Below, piece after piece: positions 8,638-17,061 of a DNA stretch of 64,000 nucleotides. Source of the DNA: Phycisphaeraceae bacterium (GTDB lineage: Bacteria; Planctomycetota; Phycisphaerae; Phycisphaerales; Phycisphaeraceae); NCBI GenBank assembly GCA_020851735.1, contig JADZCD010000033.1, positions 41,237-105,236 of the forward strand. The letters are read 5' to 3'. Every line of letters begins with the position of its first letter. Position 1 is the first letter of the stretch. A program made the position numbers and the translations under genes. The notes under the pieces were generated by a model, which did no database searches, was not told the DNA's origin, and saw only the letters and a program-made list of their open reading frames with translations.

Positions 8638-9789
8638 ATGAGTGCAGACGACTTTAAAATGAATCCGCAGCGGCTGTTGGTGGTCTTGCCCACCTGGCTG
8701 GGCGATACCGTCATGGCGACGCCCACCCTGCGGGCGCTGCGCGGGCTGTATCCGCAGACTCATATCTCCGTGCTGGTGCGCCGGGAAAATCGGCCGATCC
8801 TGGCCAGTTGCCCGTGGGTGGATCGCATTCTGACCGTCCGCCGGGGCACGCGTAACGTGCCGGGCAAGCGATCGCAGCCGGGTGGCGCGGCCAGGCAAGT
8901 TAGACGTGGCAGGCCCACCAACCGAACCGAAACTTTCTTCGGCCTGACGCGGCGTCTGGCGGCGGGGAATTTTGACGCGGCGATTCTGCTGCCCAACAGC
9001 TTTCGCACGGCGTTGATGGTGCGGATGGCGGGCGTGGAGCGGCGGATCGGCTACGCCCGGGACGGCCGGGGGGGATTGCTGACGGACAAACTATTGCCGC
9101 GGCGGCGGCGGGGCGGCTTCGTGCCCGTGCCGACGGTGGAATATTACCTGGGCATCGCGCAATACCTGGGCGCGGTGGACACGGACGTGCGGATGGCGCT
9201 ATTCACCCACCCGGAGGATGATCGTCAGGCGGCGGCGATTTTGGACAAGGCGGGGGTGGGGGCGGATCGGCCGCTCCTGCTGATTAATCCCGGAGCCAGC
9301 TACGGCGACGCCAAGCTCTGGCCGGCCGAGCGGTTCGCGGCGGTGGCGGAACAGTGCGCGGCGGCTTATGGGGCGGCGGTGGCGGTCAGCGGGGCGCCGC
9401 GCGAGCGGGCGATCTTGGACAAAGTCATGGCTGCGGCGCATTGTTCGATTATTGATCTGCCGCGGCTGGGGGTTGACTTGCGGCTGCTTAAGAGCGTGGT
9501 CAAGCGCGCGAGTGTGATGGTGACCAACGACACCGGCCCGCGGCACATGGCGGCGGCGCTGGGGGTGCCGGTGGTGACGGTGTTTGGGCCCACGGATCCG
9601 GCGTGGACGGAGATCGGCTTCGAACAGGAACGGCAGGTCCGCCGCGCCGTCTATTGCGGGCCCTGCCAGCAGAGGCAATGCCCACTGCGCCACACGCCCG
9701 AGGAGCATCAGTGCATGAGGCTCATCGAGCCGGGCGAAGTGGTGGAACAGGTGGCGGCGGTATGGCGGCAAGTCCCGGTGCCGGCGTGA
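8638..9789 (+). CDS. Glycosyltransferase family 9, ADP-heptose:LPS heptosyltransferase-like
   Basis: GT9 enzymes transfer heptose to the LPS inner core at the cytoplasmic face of the inner membrane. Supporting motifs are LLVVLPTWLGDTVMATPTLR at the N terminus, LLINPGASYGDAKLWPAERF at the start of the donor domain, and VTNDTGPRHMAAALGVPVV near the C terminus, all typical of WaaF/RfaF. At about residues 66-100 there is a basic stretch rich in Arg, Pro and Gly that looks inserted compared with the family. It follows the GmhB-like gene and overlaps the next glycosyltransferase, giving an LPS-core cluster. The exact acceptor is not predictable. Confidence 0.85.
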   Translation: MSADDFKMNPQRLLVVLPTWLGDTVMATPTLRALRGLYPQTHISVLVRRENRPILASCPWVDRILTVRRGTRNVPGKRSQPGGAARQVRRGRPTNRTETFFGLTRRLAAGNFDAAILLPNSFRTALMVRMAGVERRIGYARDGRGGLLTDKLLPRRRRGGFVPVPTVEYYLGIAQYLGAVDTDVRMALFTHPEDDRQAAAILDKAGVGADRPLLLINPGASYGDAKLWPAERFAAVAEQCAAAYGAAVAVSGAPRERAILDKVMAAAHCSIIDLPRLGVDLRLLKSVVKRASVMVTNDTGPRHMAAALGVPVVTVFGPTDPAWTEIGFEQERQVRRAVYCGPCQQRQCPLRHTPEEHQCMRLIEPGEVVEQVAAVWRQVPVPA

Positions 9790-11054
9790 AAAAAAAAGAG
9801 AGCCTGAAAATCGCGGTGGTGATCGAGCGCTTCCATCCCCAAGGCGGGGGTTGTGAACGATCCACCGCACAGATCTGCCGGGAATTGGCGCAGCGCGGCC
9901 ACCAGGTGACGGTGCTGGCGGCGGTCAGTTCGGACGAAGAGTGGGAGGGGGTCAAGATTCGGTCGATGGGAAAGTCATGGCGGATGGGGGCGGTTCGGCT
10001 GCTATGGTTTCGCCGGTGGGTGGGCAGGCAACTGGCGGGCGGGGAATTCGCGGTGAGTCTGTCGGTGACTTCCGCGGTGCCGGCGACGGTGGTGCAGCCG
10101 CGGGCGGGGATTTATCGGGAATTGCACCGGCGGACGGTGGCCCGGCGGGGATCGTTTTTAAAGCGCGCGGGCAAGCAGGCGCTTTTGTGGATGACGATTA
10201 AGCAAAGAGTATTGCTGGAAATGGAAAAGCGCACGCTGCGCGATCCAGCCGTCAAACGCCTGGTGGCGATCAGCCGCTACATGGCCCAGCAGATAGAGAC
10301 GCACTACGGCATTAAGGCGGAGCGGATCACCCGCGTACCCAACGCGGCGGAAATGCCGACGCTGACGGCGGCAGAGAGACAGGAGGCCCGGCAGAAATTG
10401 CGGCAGGCGTTCGGGCTCGATGACGCCACGACGGCGTTTTTGTTTCCCGCCCAGGACGCCTGGCGGAAAGGGCTTGAGCCGCTCTTGGAGGCGTTGGTGG
10501 TGCTGCAGGGCTGGAAGGTGCCGGCCGTGCTGCTCTTGGCTGGCGATGACTCGTACCCCGTCTTCGCCGAGGCGGCCGAGATGGGCGTGCGCGACAGGAT
10601 TCGCTTCGTAGGCGCCACCCAACACATGGCCGAGCTTTACGCGGCGGCGGACGTGACGGTGCTGCCGACGTATTACGACCCGGCGAGCAAGGTGGTGGTC
10701 GAGTCGCTCTTGATGGGTGTGCCGGCGATCACGACGGCGTTTGACGGCTCGGCGGATTGGCTGGAGGTCGGGGGGGATGAGGAAGAGGAAACGAATAACG
10801 CCGCCGCTGGGAACTCCAGCGTGACAGGGGTGCTTCCCGGGGCTGGGTTTGCGGGGGTCAGCCGCTGCGGGCGCGTGGTGGCGGATCCGTCGGACGCGCA
10901 GGCGCTGGCGACGGCGATGGCGGAGCTGACCGATCCAGCCAAGCGCAAGGCATGCACGGCCGGCATGAGCAAGCTGGCGGTACACCTGTCGATGGCAAGG
11001 CACGTGGACCAGTTGGAGCAGGTGTTTCGGCAGGTGGGGGAACAAGCCAAGTAG
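9762..11054 (+). CDS. Glycosyltransferase family 4 (WaaG-like)
   Basis: The N-terminal domain begins KIAVVIERFHPQGGGCERSTAQICRELAQRGHQVTVLAA, the usual GT4 start with a glycine-rich acceptor loop. The C-terminal GT-B donor domain has RITRVPNAAEM, LFPAQDAWRKGLEPLLEAL and ADVTVLPTYYDPASKVVVES, with the E-x7-E-like region. The type resembles WaaG, which adds glucose to the LPS core. A 35-residue stretch at about residues 340-375 (Glu- then Ala/Gly-rich) interrupts the usual end of the donor domain and looks like inserted repeat DNA. The start may be ATG 9762 or GTG 9786, the latter overlapping the stop of the heptosyltransferase; no strong ribosome site distinguishes them. Confidence 0.85.
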   Translation: MAASPGAGVKKKESLKIAVVIERFHPQGGGCERSTAQICRELAQRGHQVTVLAAVSSDEEWEGVKIRSMGKSWRMGAVRLLWFRRWVGRQLAGGEFAVSLSVTSAVPATVVQPRAGIYRELHRRTVARRGSFLKRAGKQALLWMTIKQRVLLEMEKRTLRDPAVKRLVAISRYMAQQIETHYGIKAERITRVPNAAEMPTLTAAERQEARQKLRQAFGLDDATTAFLFPAQDAWRKGLEPLLEALVVLQGWKVPAVLLLAGDDSYPVFAEAAEMGVRDRIRFVGATQHMAELYAAADVTVLPTYYDPASKVVVESLLMGVPAITTAFDGSADWLEVGGDEEEETNNAAAGNSSVTGVLPGAGFAGVSRCGRVVADPSDAQALATAMAELTDPAKRKACTAGMSKLAVHLSMARHVDQLEQVFRQVGEQAK

Positions 11055-11117
11055 TCATCGAAAGAAAATCGGCGATGGGGGAAGGTAGCGGCCTGACGCG
11101 GGGCGGTGAGTGTGTCT

Positions 11118-12482
11118 TTATTCCGGCGGTTGGTTCTGAGGCTGAGTTTGAGCGGGAGGGGACGAAGTCGGCGCCCGGCGGACTTCAAAGCCGGGATCGT
11201 AACCGGAGGAAGCAGGCACATTGAACGGATTAGTCACGCCGCCGTCGTCCTTGCCGTCGTCGCCGACGCTGTAGACCACGTAGCCGTCGTCGAATTGGCG
11301 ATACTTCAAGGTGGCTTGAGGATTGTCGGCGAATGCATCAAGAGGGACCTGGGCCAGGTAGTCCGGCACGAGTTGGTCCAGCGTGGCGGGGTAGGACTGG
11401 TGATGAAGTCGATACCGCTCGAGGGCCACGGCGACGCGGGCGCTCTGGACGGACATATTGAGCTTATGGGAAGAGATCAATATTGTGGGGCTTCCCACAA
11501 CCATGCCAGCTTTAGCTTGCAGGAAGCCAAGTTGATCGATTTCTTGGCCGACCATTTTGATCTGTTCGAGTTGACGTCTGGGATCAGACTGAGCGATGGC
11601 GTCGAACATGGCAAGTTGGGTGCGTAGATAAGATGCGCGACTGATATCGTTGAGGGGACTAACTCTGGTGATGAAGCGCATTTGGCTGTTATCCGGCCAA
11701 AGGGTGTCGATTACCGTCAGCATGACGAGGGTCTCGCCTTCGTAGGCTCGTTCCCAGTTATGCGAGTTGGGAATGGCGGCTAAGAGCGAGTCGATCTGTT
11801 CGAGTTGTTGTTCAGTCAAGGAGCAAGCCTGAAAAATCCAGCGCAATTGGATAAGCGTCTGGGCTTGTTCGCTGATCTGAATCAAGACGGAAATGATGGC
11901 AGGATCGTCGTGAAGAGTATTCGCAAGCTTTAGACTGTCAGCGAAGGCCTGAATCTGCCTGTCCGTGGACCATTGGTCTCGATGCAAGGCGTGCTCAATC
12001 GCCAGCAATTGGGCCACGTTTCTGTGCCAACGCGCACTGGGCATGGCCTCGAGTCCCAGACTAGGGCGAAATGGACGCAAAAAGTAATCGGCTGCCAGGG
12101 CCTGACGGGCCTGAGCGAGGGCTTGAGCGTGGCCGGCCAAGTATTCTTCCGCTTTCTGGTGTATATCAGTGGGCCAGGGTTGTCCGGCTGGTGGTATGTC
12201 AGCGATGCTCACGGGCGTGATCAAGGAATGGACTTTGGCGTCGGCTGCTTCCCGGAACGGCCTGCCCGCTTCCTCCAATTCATTCCAGCCGTTGCGGGCT
12301 GGCGGAGGGGGTGCGGGATATTTGGCTTCGTACTCAGCCAGGGTTGTGGGGTGGCCGGCGGCGCGGTAACGGACCAGGGCGGCGTGGGAGCGGTAGGCGA
12401 CCACACCTCGGCAGGTGGTCAGAAGCAGGATGACGACAAGAAAAAAAAGTCCCAGGCGAATGAGGGGCCGTCTTATCTGCAT
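11118..12482 (-). CDS. Membrane-anchored protein of unknown function with pseudopilin-like C terminus
   Basis: I do not recognise the family. The start at ATG 12482 is supported by GGGAG upstream and puts a single transmembrane segment (LIRLGLFFLVVILLLTTC) directly after two arginines at the N terminus, typical of a type II anchored protein. The rest (about 430 residues) is mainly helical and predicted extracytoplasmic. Near the C terminus, YPATLDQLVPDYL followed by GYVVYSVGDDGKDDGG resembles the C-terminal turn of type II secretion pseudopilin-like proteins that are common in Planctomycetes. It ends in a Pro/Gln-rich tail and shares direction with the glycosyltransferase upstream. Confidence 0.7.
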   Translation of the reverse strand: MQIRRPLIRLGLFFLVVILLLTTCRGVVAYRSHAALVRYRAAGHPTTLAEYEAKYPAPPPPARNGWNELEEAGRPFREAADAKVHSLITPVSIADIPPAGQPWPTDIHQKAEEYLAGHAQALAQARQALAADYFLRPFRPSLGLEAMPSARWHRNVAQLLAIEHALHRDQWSTDRQIQAFADSLKLANTLHDDPAIISVLIQISEQAQTLIQLRWIFQACSLTEQQLEQIDSLLAAIPNSHNWERAYEGETLVMLTVIDTLWPDNSQMRFITRVSPLNDISRASYLRTQLAMFDAIAQSDPRRQLEQIKMVGQEIDQLGFLQAKAGMVVGSPTILISSHKLNMSVQSARVAVALERYRLHHQSYPATLDQLVPDYLAQVPLDAFADNPQATLKYRQFDDGYVVYSVGDDGKDDGGVTNPFNVPASSGYDPGFEVRRAPTSSPPAQTQPQNQPPE

Positions 12483-12550
12483 GTCTTTTGCTCCCTGGAA
12501 GAGAGTGAGGGCGGCAAGGGGTCGCGGCGATTCCAGCCCAGCGAGGGAAA

Positions 12551-13345
12551 TTATTTGTCGGCCGGTGGCTTTGAAGGTGATTCGTAGCGGTTCTGGATGG
12601 TCCACAGGGCGGCGTATTTGAGTTGGGTGGTCAGGGCCGATTTTTGCGCCAGGGCAAGGCCGAACAGGCCGTCGAGGAAACCGCGCTTAAGGATGTAGAA
12701 CTTTAAGAAGGTCAGCGCGGGGCGGAAGGCCAAGTCCCACCAGTGGCAACGCTTGCCGCGGGCGTGCATCTGGCGGGCAACGTCCAACAGCCGACCATCC
12801 AGGCGCCGGCCGCTGAAGTAGTCGGAAAAGCCGGCGGAGCTGTGGCGTTTGTGATTCAGGCGGCCGGTGAGCCGGGCCTGGCGGGAAGGATCGGAGGGCA
12901 GGCGGGCGTCGTGGAGGGCTTCCTGGGGCCAGTGACAGCGGCGGCGGTGAATGACGCGCGATTGCCAGTCCGGGTCCCAGGCGCGGACGTGGCGGCCAAA
13001 GATGTAATTGCGGCGGCGGACAAGGAAGACGTCGTGGCGGTCCAGCTCGGCTTGGGAGAGGGCTTGAAGCTCCTTGGCCAATTCGGGGGAGCATTCTTCG
13101 TCGGCATCCAGGACGAGGACCCAGTCGTTACGGGCGAGGTCAGCGGCGAACTTTTTTTGCCCGGTGTAGCCCCGCCAGGGTTCGACGACGTACTGGTGGG
13201 CATAGCGGCGGGCGATTTGGGGGGTTTGGTCGGTGGACCCGGAATCGACAAAGACCAATTCGTCAGCCCATTGGGCTGATTGGCAGGCGGCGGGAAGGGT
13301 GTCGGCGCAGTTGGCGCCGCAGATGACCACGGAAAAGGCTGGCAT
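12551..13345 (-). CDS. Glycosyltransferase family 2, LPS-core WaaE/KdtX-like
   Basis: A 264-residue GT-A fold enzyme. The N terminus has SVVICGANCADTLPAAC, then VFVDSGSTDQTPQIA, and DWVLVLDADEECSPEL with the metal-binding DAD motif. The later region (VIHRRRCHWPQEALHD, WWDLAFRPALTFLKFYILKRG) is typical of the WaaE/KdtX branch that adds beta-glucose to LPS heptose. I start at ATG 13345 because the preceding residues in the same frame do not resemble the family. Its proximity to the heptosyltransferase and WaaG-like genes supports a core-oligosaccharide role. Confidence 0.85.
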   Translation of the reverse strand: MPAFSVVICGANCADTLPAACQSAQWADELVFVDSGSTDQTPQIARRYAHQYVVEPWRGYTGQKKFAADLARNDWVLVLDADEECSPELAKELQALSQAELDRHDVFLVRRRNYIFGRHVRAWDPDWQSRVIHRRRCHWPQEALHDARLPSDPSRQARLTGRLNHKRHSSAGFSDYFSGRRLDGRLLDVARQMHARGKRCHWWDLAFRPALTFLKFYILKRGFLDGLFGLALAQKSALTTQLKYAALWTIQNRYESPSKPPADK

Positions 13346-13395
13346 GGGTGTTAATATAGCGGGGTTTGGTCGCAAGGCACAGGGATTTGAGGCAC

Positions 13396-13425
13396 TTGCG
13401 GACCAGGGTGGGGGTTTGTTATAGT
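13396..13425 (+). promoter_or_regulatory. Candidate promoter for rpsL-rpsG
   Basis: TTGCGG and TATAGT are separated by 18 bases and end 32 bases before the rpsL ATG. This matches a sigma-70 layout. Confidence 0.5.
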
Positions 13426-13457
13426 TTTGGGCTCGGTTTGATGGGAGCAAAACGGCT

Positions 13458-13829
<372 letters not shown>

Positions 13830-14003
13830 GATGCGCGGAAAATGATGGATCCCTCGCCTGGCTGTCGGCCGGCGAGTGAATTTTGACGGTAGGCGAGACT
13901 TTTAACCAGTGGCAAGTAATCAGCCGGCGGCGGGCTGGTGAACAAAACGAGCCTTCCGGCGAATGACGCGGACGGGCTGGATGAGCCACCAAAGGAAACA
14001 CCC

Positions 14004-14480
14004 ATGTCAGGTCGAATCACCAAGGCTGACTCGCAACTGCGTCCGGACCCCCGCTATAACAGCAAAGTGCTGGCACGCTTTATGAATTGCGTGATGAAGG
14101 ACGGCAAGAAGTCCGTGGCCCAGCGGGTGGTGTATGACGCGCTGGACGAAATCGAAAAGCGGACCAAGGGCACGCCCACGGCCATTGAAGTGTTCAACAA
14201 GGCGATCGACAACGTCAAGCCCGACGTGGAAGTGCGTTCCAAGCGCGTCGGCGGCGCCAATTATCAGGTGCCCATGAACGTCAAGCCCAAACGCCGGCAG
14301 AGCCTGGCGTTCCGCTGGATCATCGTGGCGGCCCGCAGCGAAAAGGGCAAGCCCATGGCCATGCGTTTGGCCAAGGAACTGATGGACGCGGCCAAGAACG
14401 AGGGCAAGGCGGTCCAGACCCGCGAACAGACCCACCGCATGGCCGACGCCAACAAGGCCTTCGCGCACTTTGCCTGGTAA
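14004..14480 (+). CDS. rpsG: 30S ribosomal protein S7
   Basis: S7 nucleates assembly of the 30S head by binding the 3' major domain of 16S rRNA. Family motifs include DPRYNSKVLARFMNCVMKDG, TAIEVFNKAIDNVKPDVEVR, RVGGANYQVPMNVKPKRRQ and the C-terminal REQTHRMADANKAFAHFAW. I start at ATG 14004 because the preceding 22 residues in frame are not family-like and AAGGAAA lies upstream. The length of 158 residues is normal. It is 174 bases downstream of rpsL, a wide gap for this pair. Confidence 0.97.
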   Translation: MSGRITKADSQLRPDPRYNSKVLARFMNCVMKDGKKSVAQRVVYDALDEIEKRTKGTPTAIEVFNKAIDNVKPDVEVRSKRVGGANYQVPMNVKPKRRQSLAFRWIIVAARSEKGKPMAMRLAKELMDAAKNEGKAVQTREQTHRMADANKAFAHFAW

Positions 14481-14533
14481 TTAGGCAAGTTGCGGCCGGC
14501 GCAAAGAAAACGCGGGATCACTAAAAAAAACAG

Positions 14534-14563
14534 TTGACGACCACGGGCTTTAGGCCCTATTCT
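14534..14563 (+). promoter_or_regulatory. Promoter for the riboswitch-controlled operon
   Basis: TTGACG and TATTCT are spaced by 18 bases and end about 27 bases before the riboswitch. The position suits transcription of the full aptamer. Confidence 0.55.
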
Positions 14564-14589
14564 ACGGCTCGACAATTTAATCATTCGCG

Positions 14590-14722
14590 ACTTATCAAGA
14601 GTGGCTGAGGGACGGGCCCTGTGAAGCTACCGCAACCGCCCGGCAGAGAAACCTGCCGCATCGCTGGTGCGAACTCCCGCCACAGCATCGGGCTCATTCG
14701 CCTGATCCTGGGAAAGATAAGA
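14590..14722 (+). promoter_or_regulatory. SAM-I (S-box) riboswitch aptamer
   Basis: The sequence follows the SAM-I consensus: P1 strand CTTATC at 14591-14596, then AAGAGTGGCTGAGGGACGGG, CCCTGTGAAGCTACCGCAACC, a P3/P4 region with GGTGCGAACTCCCGC, and closing AAAGATAAG, whose GATAAG (14716-14721) pairs with CTTATC. S-adenosylmethionine binding normally shuts off methionine-pathway genes. Downstream, GATAAGAAG can pair perfectly with CTTCTTATC (14764-14772) as an antiterminator, which competes with the terminator at 14762-14792. Confidence 0.93.
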
Positions 14723-14761
14723 AGCGGCACCATCCTTTGCCGAAATTGGATGGATACCTGC

Positions 14762-14792
14762 CCCTTCTTATCAAGTAGAAGGGTTTTTTTTT
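14762..14792 (+). terminator. Riboswitch expression-platform terminator
   Basis: CCCTTCT and AGAAGGG form a stem with an eight-base loop, followed by nine T residues. The left arm overlaps the sequence that pairs with the riboswitch P1 3' strand, so SAM binding should favour termination. Confidence 0.9.
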
Positions 14793-14793
14793 G

Positions 14794-14844
14794 CCCCCCC
14801 CGGAAGTGTCCCCGGAAGCCCCCGGAAGCCCCTGGAAGCCGGAA
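14794..14844 (+). repeat. Cluster of CCCCGGAAG-type short repeats
   Basis: Four to five imperfect copies of CCCCGGAAG follow each other directly after the terminator. The same word occurs in clusters elsewhere (42950, 63337 and, inverted, in the composite elements). The rest of the gap to 15028 shows a small inverted repeat (GCGGGCTTCCGCCCGC at about 14920) and nothing else. Confidence 0.6.
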
Positions 14845-15027
14845 CATTCGGTTCGCGGGCGCGTAGCGTGGAGAGGAGCTTGGGAGGTTTAGATGGTTGG
14901 AGATCCAGAAGACTAACCGGCGGGCTTCCGCCCGCGGCTATGGTCCGGGGAATTGGTTTGTGTTTTGCTTGTCCGTGATTTCCAGACCCCAGACCCTGAA
15001 AGAGGATTGACAAGCGAGGAATCGGCA

Positions 15028-16311
15028 ATGAGCTACGTGGCATGTTTACGCTGTAAAGAATGTGGGGCGGAGTATCCGATCACGCCGCGGACGGTGTGCG
15101 ATCATGATTTCGGCCCGGTGGAAGTGGCGTACGACTATGCGGCCATGCAGGGAAAAGTGACGCGCACGTCCATTGAGGCGGGTCCGCGGTCGCTGTGGCG
15201 GTATAAGGATCTCTTGCCGATCGAAGGCGAGCCCAAGGTAGGGTTGCATTCGGGGTACACGCCGCTGGTCAAGGCGGATCGCCTGGCCCGGGAATTGGGC
15301 GTGCGGGAACTGTATATCAAGGACGACAGCACCAATTACCCCACGTTTTCCTATAAGGATCGCGTGGTATCGGTGGCTTTGACCAAGGCGATGGAATTCG
15401 GGTTTGACACCGTGGGCTGCGCATCGACGGGGAATCTGGCCCACAGCGTGGCGGCCCACGCGGCCAAGGCGGGCTTGCGGACGGTGGTGCTGGTGCCGGA
15501 GGATCTGGAGGAAGGCAAGATCGTCGGATCGCGGGTGTTCGGTCCGCTTTTGGTCAAGATCAAGGGCAACTACGACGACGTGAATCGGCTTTGCTCGCAG
15601 ATCGCGGACAAGTATCCGTGGGCGATTGTCAACGTGAATCTTCGGCCGTTCTATACCGAAGGGGCCAAGACCCACGGTTTTGAAATCGCCGAACAGATGG
15701 GCTGGCAGTTGCCCAAGCACACGGTGGTGCCGGTGGCGGGGGGGACGATATTGCCGAAGGTGTGGAAGGCGTATCGGGAATTGATCGAGCTGGGGCTGGT
15801 GGAGGACAACGGGCCGCGGATCCATGCGGCGCAGGCGGCAGGCTGCAATCCGGTGGTGAAGGCGATTGCGGAAGGCGAGGAAATCTTCCAGCCGCAGAAG
15901 CCGAATACGATCGCCAAGAGCATCGCCATCGGCAATCCGGCCGACGGGTACTATGTCATCAAGGTGGTGACCGAGAGCGGGGGCGCGGGCGAATCCGCCA
16001 CGGACCCGGAGATTCTCGCGGCGATCGGCCTGCTGGCGCGGACGGAGGGGATTTTTACCGAGCCGGCCGGCGGGACGACTTTGGCTTGTGCGATTAAACT
16101 GATTCAGAGCGGACGGATTCCGCGGGACGAGCCGGTGTGCGTGTGCATCACGGGCAACGGGCTAAAGACCATTGAGGTGATGACCGGGCAGTTTGAGAGT
16201 TCCCCGGTGATCGCGCCGCGGCTTGGCGAGTTTGAACAGATGTTGGCGAAACTGGACGAAAACGGTGCGAGCGGGGCGCATGCCCGTTTGGCCACGAGCA
16301 AAGTGATTTGA
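15028..16311 (+). CDS. Threonine-synthase-like PLP enzyme under SAM riboswitch control
   Basis: A 427-residue fold-type II PLP enzyme of the threonine synthase family: an N-terminal zinc-ribbon-like part (CLRCKECGAEYPI, then CDHDFG), the PLP-lysine motif PTFSYKDRVVS, the phosphate loop CASTGNLAHSVAAHA and EGIFTEPAGGTTLACA. I start at ATG 15028, with AGGA seven bases upstream. Threonine synthase uses O-phosphohomoserine and is not normally controlled by SAM. Here the gene follows a SAM-I riboswitch and precedes a sulfur carrier, a NIL protein and a ThiF enzyme, so by context it may be a homocysteine-forming paralogue. Plain threonine synthase in a shared operon is the alternative. Confidence 0.85.
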   Translation: MSYVACLRCKECGAEYPITPRTVCDHDFGPVEVAYDYAAMQGKVTRTSIEAGPRSLWRYKDLLPIEGEPKVGLHSGYTPLVKADRLARELGVRELYIKDDSTNYPTFSYKDRVVSVALTKAMEFGFDTVGCASTGNLAHSVAAHAAKAGLRTVVLVPEDLEEGKIVGSRVFGPLLVKIKGNYDDVNRLCSQIADKYPWAIVNVNLRPFYTEGAKTHGFEIAEQMGWQLPKHTVVPVAGGTILPKVWKAYRELIELGLVEDNGPRIHAAQAAGCNPVVKAIAEGEEIFQPQKPNTIAKSIAIGNPADGYYVIKVVTESGGAGESATDPEILAAIGLLARTEGIFTEPAGGTTLACAIKLIQSGRIPRDEPVCVCITGNGLKTIEVMTGQFESSPVIAPRLGEFEQMLAKLDENGASGAHARLATSKVI

Positions 16312-16324
16312 AGGAGTGCTGGCA

Positions 16325-16606
16325 ATGTCCCAGGACGTACACGTGTTGATTCCCAACGCCCTGCGCTCGCAAGCGGGAAACTTAAGCAGTGTTTCGGTGC
16401 AGGCAACTTCCATTCGCGACGCGTTGGATGCCTTGTGCACCCAGTTTCCCGAACTTAAGGCGCGACTCTTTAAGGACGGCCAGCAGCTTAACCGCTTTGT
16501 GAACGTGTACCTCAACGACGAGGACATTCGTTTTCTAAAGCATCTGGATACGGAGATCCACGGCGGCGACGAGATTTCCATCGTGCCGGCCATCGCGGGC
16601 GGGTAA
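16325..16606 (+). CDS. MoaD/ThiS-family sulfur carrier protein ending in Gly-Gly
   Basis: A 93-residue ubiquitin-fold protein ending VPAIAGG, the C terminus needed for adenylation and thiocarboxylation by a ThiF/MoeB enzyme. The sequence LIPNALRSQAGN, SIRDALDALCTQFPELKARLF and DEDIRFLKHLDTEIHGGDEIS follows the MoaD-like pattern. I start at ATG 16325 because AAGGAG lies eight bases upstream. The mature Gly-Gly end means no protease is needed. It lies between the PLP enzyme and a NIL protein, resembling HcyS of Wolinella or CysO of mycobacteria in role; this is inference from context. Confidence 0.88.
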   Translation: MSQDVHVLIPNALRSQAGNLSSVSVQATSIRDALDALCTQFPELKARLFKDGQQLNRFVNVYLNDEDIRFLKHLDTEIHGGDEISIVPAIAGG

Positions 16607-16658
16607 GGCGAACGGGCGCGGCAGCCAGGAGACGTGGGGGCGGATTGGAGACCAACCT

Positions 16659-16913
16659 ATGGCAAAGACTACGCGCAAATGCTGGTTGACGTTTGAAGGC
16701 GTCTGCAAGGATCAGCCTTGTGTCTGGAAGATGTCACGGCAGTTTCCGCAGGTGCAGTTTGACATCCGTCAGGCCAGCGTAGGGCAGAAGATCGGCATCA
16801 TGGCCATCCAGTTTGACGGCGAAGAGGCGGAGGTGACGGCGGCGGTGGAATTTCTTAAGAGCATGGGGGTGCGGATTGACCCGGTGGAGGGCGGAAGCCT
16901 GGTGGAGACGTAA
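16659..16913 (+). CDS. Stand-alone NIL-domain protein
   Basis: An 84-residue protein made of one NIL domain, the small ligand-binding fold also found at the C terminus of methionine ABC-transporter ATPases (MetN). It contains RKCWLTFEGVCKDQPCVWKM, then QKIGIMAIQFDGEEAEVTAAVEFLKSMGVRIDPVE, matching the NIL strand-helix pattern. NIL domains fused to ferredoxins take part in homocysteine synthesis in methanogens, which fits this SAM-controlled sulfur cluster. There are two Cys residues (in RKCWL and KDQPCVW), possibly relevant to sulfur handling. Start ATG 16659 is the only sensible choice. Confidence 0.85.
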   Translation: MAKTTRKCWLTFEGVCKDQPCVWKMSRQFPQVQFDIRQASVGQKIGIMAIQFDGEEAEVTAAVEFLKSMGVRIDPVEGGSLVET

Positions 16914-16918
16914 GACGT

Positions 16919-17010
16919 TTTACCACCGAGAACACGGAGAGCACGGAGTCAAGCCAGGGAATCTTGTTTTTGGTTTGCCTCTGTGATCTCCGTGTTCTCC
17001 GTGGTGAAAA
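16919..17010. repeat. CACGGAGA dyad repeat, copy A
   Basis: The left arm TTTACCACCGAGAACACGGA continues as GAGCACGGAG, and the right arm is the inverted TCCGTGTTCTCCGTGGTGAA. Together they form a long imperfect hairpin of about 90 bases between the NIL gene and thiF. Five further copies lie at 20008, 22969, 23066, 27221 and 42295. Confidence 0.8.
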
Positions 17011-17061
17011 ATGGTGTTTTGACTGAAGCGAAGAACTTTTTTCAGCCAAGAATGACGAATC

